Virus record (IMG/VR): IMGVR_UViG_3300048836_000098
Coordinates: 1-64,000 of that record
Strand: one strand, 5' to 3'
From: a virus
DNA length: 64,000 nucleotides
The notes under the pieces were generated by a model. The model was given only the letters and a program-made list of their open reading frames with translations, was not told the origin of the DNA and made no database searches. Shown here one piece after another: positions 14,887-23,524 of the stretch (positions are counted from its first letter, which is position 1; each line of letters starts with the position of its first letter). The position numbers and the translations under genes are program-made.

Positions 14887-15460
14887 ACTGACCGCCGAGC
14901 GGATTGAACTGGCTATAAAAGAAATAGCAGACGTAGGGATGTACGGGAGCCAAGTGCATCAAGAAACGATGGAAACCGCACTTGCCGCCCTCCGCACAGA
15001 GCAGGAACGGCAGTGGATAAGCGTTAAGGACAGGTTGCCGGATATGTGTGGATGCAAATGCCTTGTTGTTGGCGCGAACAGATTTGGGCAGGTAGATGTA
15101 TTTACGGCGTTTACTGGGTATATGGAGCGTGGAAAGTTGGAGTTTCATTCATGCGAGCCTACGCACGAAATTCCTGTTTGGACAGTTACACACTGGATGC
15201 CATTACCTGCACCGCCTGCTCCCGCCGCCGACGTTTCGGAGGTGGTGCATGGGGAGTGGTTGTATTTTGTTGGCGATTATGTGACCGCCGAGTGCAGTGT
15301 GTGCGGTGAATGCTACGACCCTTTAGACTACAACGATAAAGAGCATTTTGACATGTTCAAACAGCTATACAAATATTGCCCGAACTGCGGCGCGAAGATG
15401 GACGGCGATCATATCGGTGATGCCACCAAAATGATGGACGGCGAAAAGGAGGGCGTATGA
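14876..15460 (+). CDS. DUF551-containing protein with C-terminal zinc ribbon, 194 aa
   Basis: AGGAGGGTTTG precedes ATG 14876. The N-terminal ~45 residues are helical. Residues ~46-115 match DUF551 (QWISVKDRLPD, later VTHWMPLPAPP). The last ~60 residues add CSVCGECYD and CPNCGAKM pairs, a zinc ribbon fused to the DUF551 part. Such composites are common in gut phages, and the function is unknown. It overlaps the neighbouring Lar-like genes on both sides. Confidence 0.75.
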   Translation: MQNELTAERIELAIKEIADVGMYGSQVHQETMETALAALRTEQERQWISVKDRLPDMCGCKCLVVGANRFGQVDVFTAFTGYMERGKLEFHSCEPTHEIPVWTVTHWMPLPAPPAPAADVSEVVHGEWLYFVGDYVTAECSVCGECYDPLDYNDKEHFDMFKQLYKYCPNCGAKMDGDHIGDATKMMDGEKEGV

Positions 15461-15726
15461 AAAGCATTCTAAAGCCATGCCCGTTTTGCGGGAGTTTGGA
15501 AATAGCAATCGGAAGCGACGAGGGAACTGTAACCAGACATAACACGGCGTTTGGTGATTTGACAAGAACCGTCCCATCCGCGAGATGGGCATATTGCTGC
15601 ACGTGTGGATGTTCGGCACCGAGCGTGAAGGTTAAAAATTATAAAGGATGGTACGACGAGAAAGAGCAGACGGACGCATTTGAAAGAGCGATTGATGCGT
15701 GGAACGGGAGGGAACCACATGAGTGA
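15457..15726 (+). CDS. Second Lar-like restriction alleviation protein, 89 aa
   Basis: Starts in an ATGA overlap with GGAGGGCGT upstream. KPCPFCGSLE at the N-terminus and YCCTCGCSAPSV later, then AIDAWNGR at the end, give the Lar pattern, with a longer central insert than the first copy. Two diverged Lar-like genes next to methyltransferases form a defence-evasion cluster. Confidence 0.75.
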   Translation: MKSILKPCPFCGSLEIAIGSDEGTVTRHNTAFGDLTRTVPSARWAYCCTCGCSAPSVKVKNYKGWYDEKEQTDAFERAIDAWNGREPHE

Positions 15727-16087
15727 GCCGACCACGGGCGAGATCGTGCGGGCGTTGCGGGTTTGCGAAGTTGGGCGTTGTATCGATTGCAACCTTGACG
15801 AAAAGTACCCGTGCGAAAACCTCAAAACTTGTGCCGCCGACCACCTCGAAAGCCAAGAGCAGACCATCGCCGCTCTGACCGCCCGCGCAGAGCAAGCCGA
15901 GGCGAGAGAAAAGGCGATCATTGAGAGCTTGAGAGACAGATGCGAATTTTGCATTGGATACGAGCTGGAAGAAAGCGATGATCCGTGCAACACCTGTTAC
16001 AACGCGAGGACTTTTGAGCCTGATGATATCCCGCGAACAAAGAACTGGACGTATCGCGGACAGCCGCAGGACGGAGAGGGGAAATGA
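15719..16087 (+). CDS. Cysteine-rich coiled-coil hypothetical protein, 122 aa
   Basis: GGGAGG precedes ATG 15719. Four cysteines lie in the first third, a heptad-like helix (LESQEQTIAALTARAEQAEAR) in the middle, and a CEFCIGY/CNTC group in the last third. This layout of Cys modules around a coiled coil recurs in Firmicutes phages; the function is unknown. It overlaps the C5-methyltransferase-like gene by four bases. Confidence 0.6.
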   Translation: MSEPTTGEIVRALRVCEVGRCIDCNLDEKYPCENLKTCAADHLESQEQTIAALTARAEQAEAREKAIIESLRDRCEFCIGYELEESDDPCNTCYNARTFEPDDIPRTKNWTYRGQPQDGEGK

Positions 16088-16701
16088 AAATACTCGTAGC
16101 GTGTGAAGAATCACAAGCAGTCACAATCGAATTGCGACGTTTAGGTCACGAAGCGTATTCGTGCGACATTGAGCCGTGTTCTGGTGGTCATCCCGAATGG
16201 CATCTGCAACAGGACGTTCTGCCGCTCTTGCGTGAAAAATGGGATATGATTATTGCTTTTCCACCGTGTACGTATTTGAGCAACGCTGGAGCAAAGCATC
16301 TTTTTCGCGGTGGTGTACTTAACCACGATAGATACGAAAAAGGTATTGAAGCAAAAGAGTTTTTTCTCAAACTATTAAACGCGAACTGCGAACGGATAGC
16401 GATTGAAAATCCGATAGCAAGTAAGATTTTCGAAATGCCGAAAGAATCGCAGACCGTCCAGCCGTATTGGTTCGGTGATCCGTGGAGCAAGAAAACAAGG
16501 CTGTGGTTGCGTGGGTTGCCGTTATTGAAACCAACAAACATGGTTGAGCCGCAAAGCGAATGCCACTCTGCTGGAACGTGGTTTATGAGAGGTGGAAAAG
16601 AACGACAGAAGAACAGGGCAAAAACTCCGCACGGATTAGCGGTTGCAATGGCAGAACAGTGGGCGGGACGAAACACAGAGCAGGACGGAGGCGCAGAATA
16701 A
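16084..16701 (+). CDS. C5-cytosine methyltransferase-like protein, 205 aa
   Basis: ATGA overlap with GGAGAGG upstream. The start LVACEESQAVTIELRRLGHEAYSCDIEP is a SAM-binding start and FPPCTYLSNAGAKHL (~58) holds the catalytic PC motif of cytosine-5 methyltransferases. At 205 residues it lacks a standard target-recognition domain, as do many phage homologues of this type. It may methylate DNA or another substrate. Part of the anti-restriction island. Confidence 0.7.
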   Translation: MKILVACEESQAVTIELRRLGHEAYSCDIEPCSGGHPEWHLQQDVLPLLREKWDMIIAFPPCTYLSNAGAKHLFRGGVLNHDRYEKGIEAKEFFLKLLNANCERIAIENPIASKIFEMPKESQTVQPYWFGDPWSKKTRLWLRGLPLLKPTNMVEPQSECHSAGTWFMRGGKERQKNRAKTPHGLAVAMAEQWAGRNTEQDGGAE

Positions 16702-16874
16702 TGGGCAAGCAAACAACGATCACTTGCGATAAGTGCGGGAAGAATCTAGCAGGAGAAACGTATACGGTGATCTCAATATCAACCGTAAAGGACGGAAAGA
16801 TCGTGAAGCAGCCATCCGTCTGGTTATGCACCAGATGCTGGCTAAAAACAGGATTGATAGGAGGCGCGGAATGA
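16701..16874 (+). CDS. Zinc ribbon protein, 57 aa (paralogue of 18518)
   Basis: ATG 16701 directly follows the previous stop. MGKQTTITCDKCGKNL and a later CTRCW pair form a two-knuckle ribbon. The product of 18518-18712 begins MGKQTIITCDKCGKNL and aligns throughout, so the two arose by duplication. Confidence 0.7.
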   Translation: MGKQTTITCDKCGKNLAGETYTVISISTVKDGKIVKQPSVWLCTRCWLKTGLIGGAE

Positions 16875-17260
16875 GCGACAAAAAACGGCGCGATATAACG
16901 CTGGGCGAGATGCAGGATGAGTGCAGTTTTCGCGGACATAATTGCGAAACGATTGGCGGCGATAAGTGCAAGTTTTTTGAGTTGTGCGCAACCATGCAAA
17001 CGATAGACAAGGGCTGTCTAACACCGATCATGTGGAACCTCACCGATCCACCGCGATTCAACGATGCGCAGATGGCGTTCCTTAAAGGGTGCTACGAAAT
17101 AGGAATCGTTGGAATAATGAGAAGCGGAGACGGATCGAGAACGCATTTTTTTACAAAATTCGAAACTATCGGATGGCTAAAGAATTCGGAAATTCCGTTG
17201 AAAATCGGCGAAACGCTCGACCTCGCGGAGCTGCTTGGAAAGGAAGCCAATGCAAAATAA
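16871..17260 (+). CDS. Cysteine-containing hypothetical protein, 129 aa
   Basis: ATGA overlap with the previous gene; ribosome site GGAGGCG. The first 50 residues hold six cysteines in an ECSFRGHNC...CKFFELC arrangement, and the rest is a mixed alpha/beta domain. No family recognised. It precedes a glycosyltransferase with an 11-base overlap. Confidence 0.6.
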   Translation: MSDKKRRDITLGEMQDECSFRGHNCETIGGDKCKFFELCATMQTIDKGCLTPIMWNLTDPPRFNDAQMAFLKGCYEIGIVGIMRSGDGSRTHFFTKFETIGWLKNSEIPLKIGETLDLAELLGKEANAK

Positions 17261-18356
17261 CAAAACAAAACCTCGCGTAATTGCGCTTGGAATCTGCAAG
17301 AACGAAGAAAAGAATCTGATTCGTTGGTTTTTTAACGTAAAGGAAATTGCTGACGATGTTTATCTGCTCGACACAGGATCGACGGATAGCACGTTCTGGG
17401 CGGCAACAAAGCTAGGAGCGCACGTTTATAACTACAAGCCGGAATCAAAAGACGAAGTGTTCTCATTTGCAAGAGCAAGAAATCAAGCGTTGAAACTAAT
17501 CCCGCATAACGCCGACTGGGTGATTTTTACGGACATTGACGAAGTTTTCGCGGAGGAAAGCATTAAAGTAATCAAGGCGATCACGCGAAGCCAGAAGGTC
17601 ATTGACGAGCGACCCGATCTCGACGGTTTGATGTGTGAGCTTCGGAATATCAGCGACAGCGGAGAAACGATCCTTGTGTCTCGAAACTGCAATCCGAGAA
17701 TCCTTAGATGGCGCGGAGAAGGTACGTTTTCATTCGTTGGCGACTTGCATGAGCAGATTGTCATCGCGGGGAAAGATAAGCAGAATTTGATGATTACCGA
17801 TCCAGTGGTCATTTTGAATCACGACGGTTACTCGAAGTCTGCGCTTGCTGACGGAACAAAAGGAAAGCGGAATGCGGAAATCGCGCTGAAATTGCTTGAA
17901 AAGAACCCGAACGATTTGCGAATTGCAGAGCACTATGCCGAGGCGCTTTATATGTCGGGAGATATTCAGAACGCGATTGAAACAAGAGAGTCGCGTTTGA
18001 ACGAGATTCTTGCAAGCCCCGATAAGGAATTAAGCGTTCGGATGCTTCGTTCTTTAATTCAGGCACAACAGGTCAACGGCGAGAACAACGATAAGTATCT
18101 TGGCTACTATCTGCTTGCAAAGGCAAAATATCCAGAAGTGCCTGATTGGGATTATCTGCTTGGTCTTTGGGCGAACAATCGGAGTTTCTACATGACCGCG
18201 CAAGTGTGTATGCAATCGGCATTGAGCCTGTTACCCGCATACGAACACGCAGACGGATATGTCGGGGAAACGATGGTATCGAGAAAGACGGCAGAAGAAG
18301 TGCTTGCGTTCTGGGCGGACTATGCGGTTAAAGAAAGGGAGAAAAATAATGGATGA
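17250..18356 (+). CDS. Family 2 glycosyltransferase with TPR-like tail, 368 aa
   Basis: GGAAAGGAAG precedes ATG 17250. The GT-A fold is shown by ALGICKNEEKNLIRW, LLDTGSTDST and IFTDIDEVF (the D-x-D metal site) within the first ~100 residues. LHEQI near 170 and a histidine-rich end of the catalytic domain follow. The last ~150 residues are helical repeats resembling TPRs. It transfers a sugar from an activated nucleotide; the acceptor is unknown and could be phage DNA, virion protein or host wall. It is paralogous to 18881-19978. Confidence 0.85.
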   Translation: MQNNKTKPRVIALGICKNEEKNLIRWFFNVKEIADDVYLLDTGSTDSTFWAATKLGAHVYNYKPESKDEVFSFARARNQALKLIPHNADWVIFTDIDEVFAEESIKVIKAITRSQKVIDERPDLDGLMCELRNISDSGETILVSRNCNPRILRWRGEGTFSFVGDLHEQIVIAGKDKQNLMITDPVVILNHDGYSKSALADGTKGKRNAEIALKLLEKNPNDLRIAEHYAEALYMSGDIQNAIETRESRLNEILASPDKELSVRMLRSLIQAQQVNGENNDKYLGYYLLAKAKYPEVPDWDYLLGLWANNRSFYMTAQVCMQSALSLLPAYEHADGYVGETMVSRKTAEEVLAFWADYAVKEREKNNG

Positions 18357-18516
18357 ACTTAAATTGTCTTTTGAAGAAATGATCTCGCGGCTTGATACGG
18401 CTTGCGGGATGCTGATTGTCGCTTCGATTGGAAATCGAGAAGTGAGAGAAGCAAAAGAACTTGTTATGTCGGTGTCCTTATCGCTTGGCGAGTGGGGACA
18501 GGATTTGGAGCAGTAA
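18349..18516 (+). CDS. Helical hypothetical protein, 55 aa
   Basis: GGGAGAAAAATA precedes ATG 18349, inside the end of the glycosyltransferase gene. It is a single predicted amphipathic helical hairpin without cysteine motif. Its position between a glycosyltransferase and a zinc ribbon suggests it belongs to the duplicated block. Function unknown. Confidence 0.5.
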   Translation: MDELKLSFEEMISRLDTACGMLIVASIGNREVREAKELVMSVSLSLGEWGQDLEQ

Positions 18517-18517
18517 A

Positions 18518-18712
18518 ATGGGTAAGCAGACAATCATAACGTGCGACAAATGCGGGAAGAACCTGTTCGGCGGAAACTATACCGTAATATCGGTATCGTC
18601 CGTTGCTAATGGTAAGATTGTAAAGCAACCTTCGTTCTGGCTGTGCCAGATGTGCTGGATGAAAACTGGACTAATCGGAACGTGTTCGGAGGGAAATAAT
18701 GGCGATAATTGA
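18518..18712 (+). CDS. Zinc ribbon protein, 64 aa (paralogue of 16701)
   Basis: ATG 18518 starts one base after the previous stop, with TTGGAG upstream. Two Cys pairs (CDKCGKN, CQMCW) flank a beta region nearly identical in pattern to the 16701 product, with a longer Asn/Gly tail. Duplicate copy in the 16701-19978 block. Confidence 0.7.
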   Translation: MGKQTIITCDKCGKNLFGGNYTVISVSSVANGKIVKQPSFWLCQMCWMKTGLIGTCSEGNNGDN

Positions 18713-18881
18713 GAATAGCGGCGACGACTTCACGTTGATTTGCGACGAGTGCGAACGGAAAGTAAAGGGATTTGACGCATTCATGGATGCCGTAGATTAC
18801 AAGAAGGAGAACGGTTGGAAGTGCAAGAACGAGAGCGGAGAGTGGATTGACCGTTGTCCGAACTGCGCGGAGTGTCACTAA
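18699..18881 (+). CDS. Zinc ribbon protein, 60 aa (paralogue of 11041)
   Basis: Overlaps the preceding gene by 14 bases, with GGAGGG upstream. CDEC and CPNC pairs surround the same helix as in the 11041-11211 product. The TAA stop overlaps the next ATG by one base, coupling it to the second glycosyltransferase. Confidence 0.7.
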   Translation: MAIIENSGDDFTLICDECERKVKGFDAFMDAVDYKKENGWKCKNESGEWIDRCPNCAECH

Positions 18882-19978
18882 TGGAAAACAAGCAGAAAGA
18901 TAAACCTTTCATCACAGCTCTGGCAATTTGCAAAAACGAGGGCAAAAGCATTCGTCGGTGGGTAGAGAATGTTCGGAAGTTCGCGGACGATGTAACGATT
19001 GTTGATACTGGTTCAACCGATGATAGCGTTGAAATTGCGCACGATGCGGGAGCGACTGTGGTATTCAATCCCATTCCAGAATCGACGTTCTCTTTTGCAG
19101 ATGCGCGAAATATCGCTCTGAAATACGCACGGTTAGAAACCAACTGGCTCATGTTCACCGACATTGACGAGATCATAGACGAAGATTCTATTCCGAAAAT
19201 GCTTGAAGCGATTGAGTGGATTGACTATCAGACGAAGCCAGAAGAATGCAATGCGATTCAAGTCGTGCTCCGAAATAGAAACGACGATGGATCAATCAAG
19301 ACAGTATCGAAGAACATCAATCCGCGCATTATCCGAATTGACAACATCGATAACTATTGGTTTGAAGGAGCGTTGCACGAACAGCTTATCAGAAAGCCCA
19401 TCGTCGGCGTGAATCAGATCAAGATGTTTGTACCGCGAAAACCGATCTACATTGACCACTACGGCTATACGCGAGAAGCAATGCAACGAACGGGAAAGAT
19501 TAAGAACCGCATTAGACTTGCAGAGAGCCTTTGTGAAGCGAATCCGAATAGTCTTAGGCATAAGGAATGGCTTGCAAGCGCACTCGCGTTAGACGGTCAG
19601 TCAGAAGCCGCAGACAAGATCAGGACGGATGCAAAGCGGCAGTTGGTTCAAGAAGTAGACGTTGATCGCCAGTTATCTGCGCAGATGTTCCGAAACATGA
19701 TGGTTGGGCGATTCACTGGGAAGCAAGACTACGACGGTTTCGTTGCGCTCTACGTGATGGCTACGAATCTACTGCCAGAATATCCAGACTTCGATTATCT
19801 GTATGGATGCTTGTGCGACGAGGACGGTCTTGGTTCTGCGGCTCATGCTTTAATGGCGGCGGCAGATATCAAGTACAATGCAGAGAACTCAACAGTCGGA
19901 GAAACGGCGTATAACCAAGAAAACGCGAGAAGGATTATCCAGAAGTGGAGCAAAGGGGGAATGGATAAAAATGAGTAA
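18881..19978 (+). CDS. Family 2 glycosyltransferase with TPR-like tail, 365 aa
   Basis: ATG 18881 follows GCGGAG. It shows the same motifs as 17250: ALAICKNEGKSIRRW, IVDTGSTDDS, MFTDIDEII and LHEQL. The C-terminal ~150 residues are helical repeats. Conservation of the catalytic D-x-D with diverged flanks suggests that both copies are active on different substrates. Two further glycosyltransferase-like genes lie on the minus strand at 58756 and 59406. Confidence 0.85.
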   Translation: MENKQKDKPFITALAICKNEGKSIRRWVENVRKFADDVTIVDTGSTDDSVEIAHDAGATVVFNPIPESTFSFADARNIALKYARLETNWLMFTDIDEIIDEDSIPKMLEAIEWIDYQTKPEECNAIQVVLRNRNDDGSIKTVSKNINPRIIRIDNIDNYWFEGALHEQLIRKPIVGVNQIKMFVPRKPIYIDHYGYTREAMQRTGKIKNRIRLAESLCEANPNSLRHKEWLASALALDGQSEAADKIRTDAKRQLVQEVDVDRQLSAQMFRNMMVGRFTGKQDYDGFVALYVMATNLLPEYPDFDYLYGCLCDEDGLGSAAHALMAAADIKYNAENSTVGETAYNQENARRIIQKWSKGGMDKNE

Positions 19979-20330
19979 GCCATGCGCTACGTGCAAATTC
20001 ATGCTGTCGAAAGCCGAGTACAAGAAAAACAAGTTCTACTACTTCTGCGAGAACGAGCATTATATCGGTTGCAAGAAACTGGAAAAGTACAACGACAAAC
20101 TATATCGGAAACGAACATTTGAGCAAGGAACGAAAGTCATTGATACGCCAGAGAAGTTAAGCGAAGTTCAGTTCGTTTGGATTTGGGGTAAGCCAGTCCA
20201 CGTAGCAGTTATTATCTCCATGCAGTATCGGTTCGTAGCAGAGATATTGAGAAGCGGTCAGTTGCGAGAAGCGGTTAGAAAAGCGATTCCGTTCGCAAGT
20301 AATCAAGACAATCCCGCCGAAAAAGATTGA
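19971..20330 (+). CDS. Cysteine-rich hypothetical protein, 119 aa
   Basis: Start overlaps the preceding gene, with GGGGGAATGG upstream. The first 45 residues carry CATCKF, CENEHYIGCKK, a possible zinc site. A Tyr/Lys-rich middle and a helical C-terminus follow. The -35 of the downstream promoter overlaps its stop. Family not recognised. Confidence 0.6.
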   Translation: MSKPCATCKFMLSKAEYKKNKFYYFCENEHYIGCKKLEKYNDKLYRKRTFEQGTKVIDTPEKLSEVQFVWIWGKPVHVAVIISMQYRFVAEILRSGQLREAVRKAIPFASNQDNPAEKD

Positions 20331-20355
20331 CCGTTGCGGTACGTTGTGGTATAAT
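20327..20355 (+). promoter_or_regulatory. Promoter of the recombination operon, TGTGGTATAAT family
   Basis: TTGACC (20327-20332), 17-base spacer, TATAAT (20350-20355) with TGG extended -10. The 25-base leader to ATG 20380 carries GAGGTGAG. It drives 20380-27217, including the Rad50-like, RecT, MBL and SSB-like genes. Confidence 0.85.
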
Positions 20356-20379
20356 TGAAACAGGAATTGAGGTGAGAAT

Positions 20380-20652
20380 ATGGAAACAAACGAATCGACA
20401 ATCAACTATCAAGCAAGTAAACTCATATGCCCGATAAGGCAACCTATTGCGGGAGTAAGCCGTGCTTATTGCGACGGAACTTGTTGCGCGTTATTCTGCT
20501 TAGACGGAGATTCAGGTCAGTGTGCGTTCAAGAAGCTGGCGGAGTCGGTAGATGTTCTAGGTAAGATTGCGAACGTCGAGATTCCGTTCAGCGAAGAATC
20601 GATTGAGATGCCGGAAGAACCGTGGGACGAGGACGAAGACGGCGTATTTTGA
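20380..20652 (+). CDS. Cysteine-rich acidic hypothetical protein, 90 aa
   Basis: First gene after the promoter. Residues ~17-50 contain five cysteines (CPIRQ, YCDGTCCALFC, CAFKK), a probable metal site. The C-terminus is strongly acidic. Short proteins of this layout precede recombination genes in related phages by my impression; the function is unknown. Confidence 0.6.
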   Translation: METNESTINYQASKLICPIRQPIAGVSRAYCDGTCCALFCLDGDSGQCAFKKLAESVDVLGKIANVEIPFSEESIEMPEEPWDEDEDGVF

Positions 20653-20664
20653 AAGGAGCAACAA

Positions 20665-21081
20665 ATGAAATATTACAATCTGGTTTTTGTTAAGCATCAG
20701 CCGTTCGGCAAGACGTTCCTGTTTCAGTTGCCGATGAACATTTCCGTCCAGAGCAAAGACGTTGGAAAAGAAGTGCTGTGCGAAACGAAGCGCGGCGAAC
20801 AGGCGGGAATGCTTGCGTCGGAGAACTTCATCGTTCACGAACGAGCGGCGAAAGCGATTAGTGCGGGTTGCGGTGGTTACTGGCCTGTCGCGAATGTGCT
20901 TGGAATCACAAAGAAGGTTACTACGACTGTGACGGAACGGTTCAACAATGATGCAACAAAGATTGTCGAAGAAATGACATTGATAAACGAGGACGGAACC
21001 ACAAGCGTGAAGTCGTTTGATGTGAGCAAGTCTACAGACGTGAACGAACTTCCATTTAGTCAAGAAAGGGGTAGAGCGTGA
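20665..21081 (+). CDS. Hypothetical protein of the recombination operon, 138 aa
   Basis: AAAGGAG lies 8 bases before ATG 20665. The product is a predicted beta-barrel-like N-terminus followed by a Thr/Val-rich strand region and a polar tail, without cysteine motif. It overlaps the next start by four bases. No family recognised. Confidence 0.6.
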   Translation: MKYYNLVFVKHQPFGKTFLFQLPMNISVQSKDVGKEVLCETKRGEQAGMLASENFIVHERAAKAISAGCGGYWPVANVLGITKKVTTTVTERFNNDATKIVEEMTLINEDGTTSVKSFDVSKSTDVNELPFSQERGRA

Positions 21082-21572
21082 AGATTTACATGTGCTACGA
21101 TGACACAGACGAATACAACCCGGATTTTCTAGCGGCGTTTACGGAAAAAGAGAACGCAGATAAATACAAAAAGATGCGCGACGCAAACGCTTGGAAAACA
21201 GACATCGAAATTATCGAAACCAGTGACGGGTGCGACATCTTGCCGTCGATAAGCATTTTCGGGAGAGTGGTTGTGCGCGGAGATGATAGCAAACTGGTTG
21301 TGTATGCGTCTCCAACCAATACCATCGACTCGAAAGCCCAAATCGCAAAGACTGATCGTGTAAGAATAGACGAATGCGCGAACGGTGACTTCATATTTGA
21401 GTATAGGAAGATTATCGTTAACCCTAACCCGGAGAAAGACAACGAGTTTACGTACAAGGATGTTGTGAAGCGATACGCGACCCGCATCCACGATCTTTGG
21501 TTGGCAGGTGTTCCGTGGTCGGAAATCAAGAAACAGATTGCGGAAGAAGTGAGTGAGGAGGAAAACAAGTGA
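21078..21572 (+). CDS. Hypothetical protein, 164 aa
   Basis: GTG start at 21078 in a GTGA overlap, with AAGGGG upstream. It is a mixed alpha/beta acidic protein. The C-terminal helix (DVVKRYATRIHDLWLAGVPWSEIKKQI) may contact a partner. It is translated immediately before the Rad50-like ATPase and could be its Mre11-side accessory, but no nuclease motif is visible. Confidence 0.55.
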   Translation: MKIYMCYDDTDEYNPDFLAAFTEKENADKYKKMRDANAWKTDIEIIETSDGCDILPSISIFGRVVVRGDDSKLVVYASPTNTIDSKAQIAKTDRVRIDECANGDFIFEYRKIIVNPNPEKDNEFTYKDVVKRYATRIHDLWLAGVPWSEIKKQIAEEVSEEENK

Positions 21573-23524
21573 AACAATTCATCATCAAAAGCGCGATCAT
21601 CGACAACTTCAAGTGCTTTTCGGAGCAGAAGGAAATCGAGTTTGGCGCAAAGACAACTTACATCAGCGGGGACAACGAAACGGGGAAGAGCAGTCTGGCA
21701 GACGCGATTGCTTATTGTTTGACAGGCAAAACGAGCGAGGGAGAATCGAATTTCACTATCGTTCCTATCGGAAAAGAGAAGGATGGAATATCGCCATCTG
21801 TTACGCTTGAATGCCTTGTAAAAGAGGACGGTAAGCCAGATAAGCCCGTGACGCTGTTCAGAACGTATAAGGCGGGTTATAATCGCGAGCGCGTGTTTAC
21901 TGGCGAGTATGCTACCGAGTGCGCTATCAACGGAACGCCTTGCACCGTAAAAGCGTTTGACCAGTGGATCGAAGGAAACATTTGCAAGCAGGACGTTTAT
22001 AAGCTACTGACCACGGTTCGGTATTTCACAGAAGGAATCGCAAGCAAGCCGGGTAACGCCGATTGGCAACAGCGCAGGGCACTTCTTCTTGGATTACTCG
22101 ATTCTGAATCGCTTCCGTCCGATATTGTTCTCGCGGAATCGCAGGGAGAGCAGTTCACAGACTTGAAAGCCGCATTGCCGCGATACGAAACGGCTTCCGC
22201 ATACCTTGACTACCTAAAACGGCAGGACGCAGAACTTACGAAGCGAATCGCTGATTTTCCTGTCAAAGTGAACCAACAGCAGTCGAATATGCGGAATTTA
22301 CCGAACACTGTCGCGCCTGATTCTATCGAGAAAGCGATTGCAGATAGCACGGATGCTATCAAAAAGCTCGAGGAAGAAAACGCGGCATTCCGTCAGAAGA
22401 ATAAGGAATCCGTAGCGGCTAAGAAGTTGCAGAAATTGCAAGAACTGAATCAGCAGAAGGAACAAGTTGTCAAGGATTTCCGAACAAGTGAAAACGGATG
22501 GAGAGAGTCGGTTCGAATAGCGCAATTGAGCGTGGCGCAAGCCAAGTCGAAGGCGAGAGACGTTGAAGACTCGCTTGCGTTTATGCGGAATCAGAAACTC
22601 GCGCAGGAATCAAGCGATATTGAAACGACTTGCGAGTATTGTGGAAACGACTTGAAGCCAGAGAATGTCGAGGCGTTGCGCACAAGAAAGTCAGAGGCAT
22701 TGAAGGAAACCATCGACGGAATCGCACTGCGTGAAAAAGCAAAGATTCAGGTTGATGCAGAATTGCTTGCCGCGCAGGAAGCGTTGGAAAACGTCGATAA
22801 GGAGAAACCAGAACTCGACCAACCCGCAATCGACAAAATCGACGCATCAATCACGAAGCTACAGCAGGAAATCGCGGGATTCGATGTGAACGCGAACATG
22901 CCTGACTACGCAGGACGCAAAGCGGAACTCGAAGAAGAACTTGGGCGCAACCAGCAGATCGCTCGAATCTTGGTTCTGAACGAAGAATGCGAAGCGAAGA
23001 TTGTTGAACTTGAACAGCAGAACGCAAAAGATGCCGCGCTCAAATCGACGCTACAACAGAAGATCGATAGCGTTGGTGAGTTCATCAAAATGAAATGCGA
23101 AGTCGCGCAGGAAGCCGTTCAGAAGCACTTTGAAGGAACTGGATTGTCGTTCGACCTATTCCGTTTCATCAAGAGCACTGGCGAGGTCAAAGAGTGTTGC
23201 AACATTCTGCTCAACGGTACGCCGTATAACGATCTTTCCTACAGCACCAAGTATATCGCATCGCTGTATATCGTTGAAGCGTTCCAGAGGGCATACGGAG
23301 TTTCGCTACCGATCATTTCGGACAACACGGAGAGCATCGATTACGAAGGTTACGCGCAGAGCGCAAATGCGGAATCGCAGACGATCTTAATGTTCCGCGT
23401 CGAAGAAAACTGTCCGAAGTGCGGTGGTCATTCTGGTCGCAGATCGTTGAACGGTCGTTGGACTTGCCAGAAATGCGGAAACATGTGGAGAAAGAGCGTC
23501 CTGATTTCTGACTATGCAGAGTAA
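21569..23524 (+). CDS. Rad50/SbcC-like SMC ATPase with extra C-terminal zinc ribbon, 651 aa
   Basis: GTG 21569 follows GGAGGAAAAC. Walker A (GDNETGKSS) is at ~34. Long coiled-coil arms surround a zinc hook CEYC near residue 355. The C-terminal half has a signature-like LSYSTKYIASL segment and SDNTESIDYEGY. The last ~40 residues add CPKCGG and CQKCGNMW, an unusual zinc ribbon beyond the ATPase head. Such proteins act in DNA end processing with a nuclease. In this operon they work with RecT and the MBL-fold gene. Confidence 0.8.
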   Translation: MKQFIIKSAIIDNFKCFSEQKEIEFGAKTTYISGDNETGKSSLADAIAYCLTGKTSEGESNFTIVPIGKEKDGISPSVTLECLVKEDGKPDKPVTLFRTYKAGYNRERVFTGEYATECAINGTPCTVKAFDQWIEGNICKQDVYKLLTTVRYFTEGIASKPGNADWQQRRALLLGLLDSESLPSDIVLAESQGEQFTDLKAALPRYETASAYLDYLKRQDAELTKRIADFPVKVNQQQSNMRNLPNTVAPDSIEKAIADSTDAIKKLEEENAAFRQKNKESVAAKKLQKLQELNQQKEQVVKDFRTSENGWRESVRIAQLSVAQAKSKARDVEDSLAFMRNQKLAQESSDIETTCEYCGNDLKPENVEALRTRKSEALKETIDGIALREKAKIQVDAELLAAQEALENVDKEKPELDQPAIDKIDASITKLQQEIAGFDVNANMPDYAGRKAELEEELGRNQQIARILVLNEECEAKIVELEQQNAKDAALKSTLQQKIDSVGEFIKMKCEVAQEAVQKHFEGTGLSFDLFRFIKSTGEVKECCNILLNGTPYNDLSYSTKYIASLYIVEAFQRAYGVSLPIISDNTESIDYEGYAQSANAESQTILMFRVEENCPKCGGHSGRRSLNGRWTCQKCGNMWRKSVLISDYAE

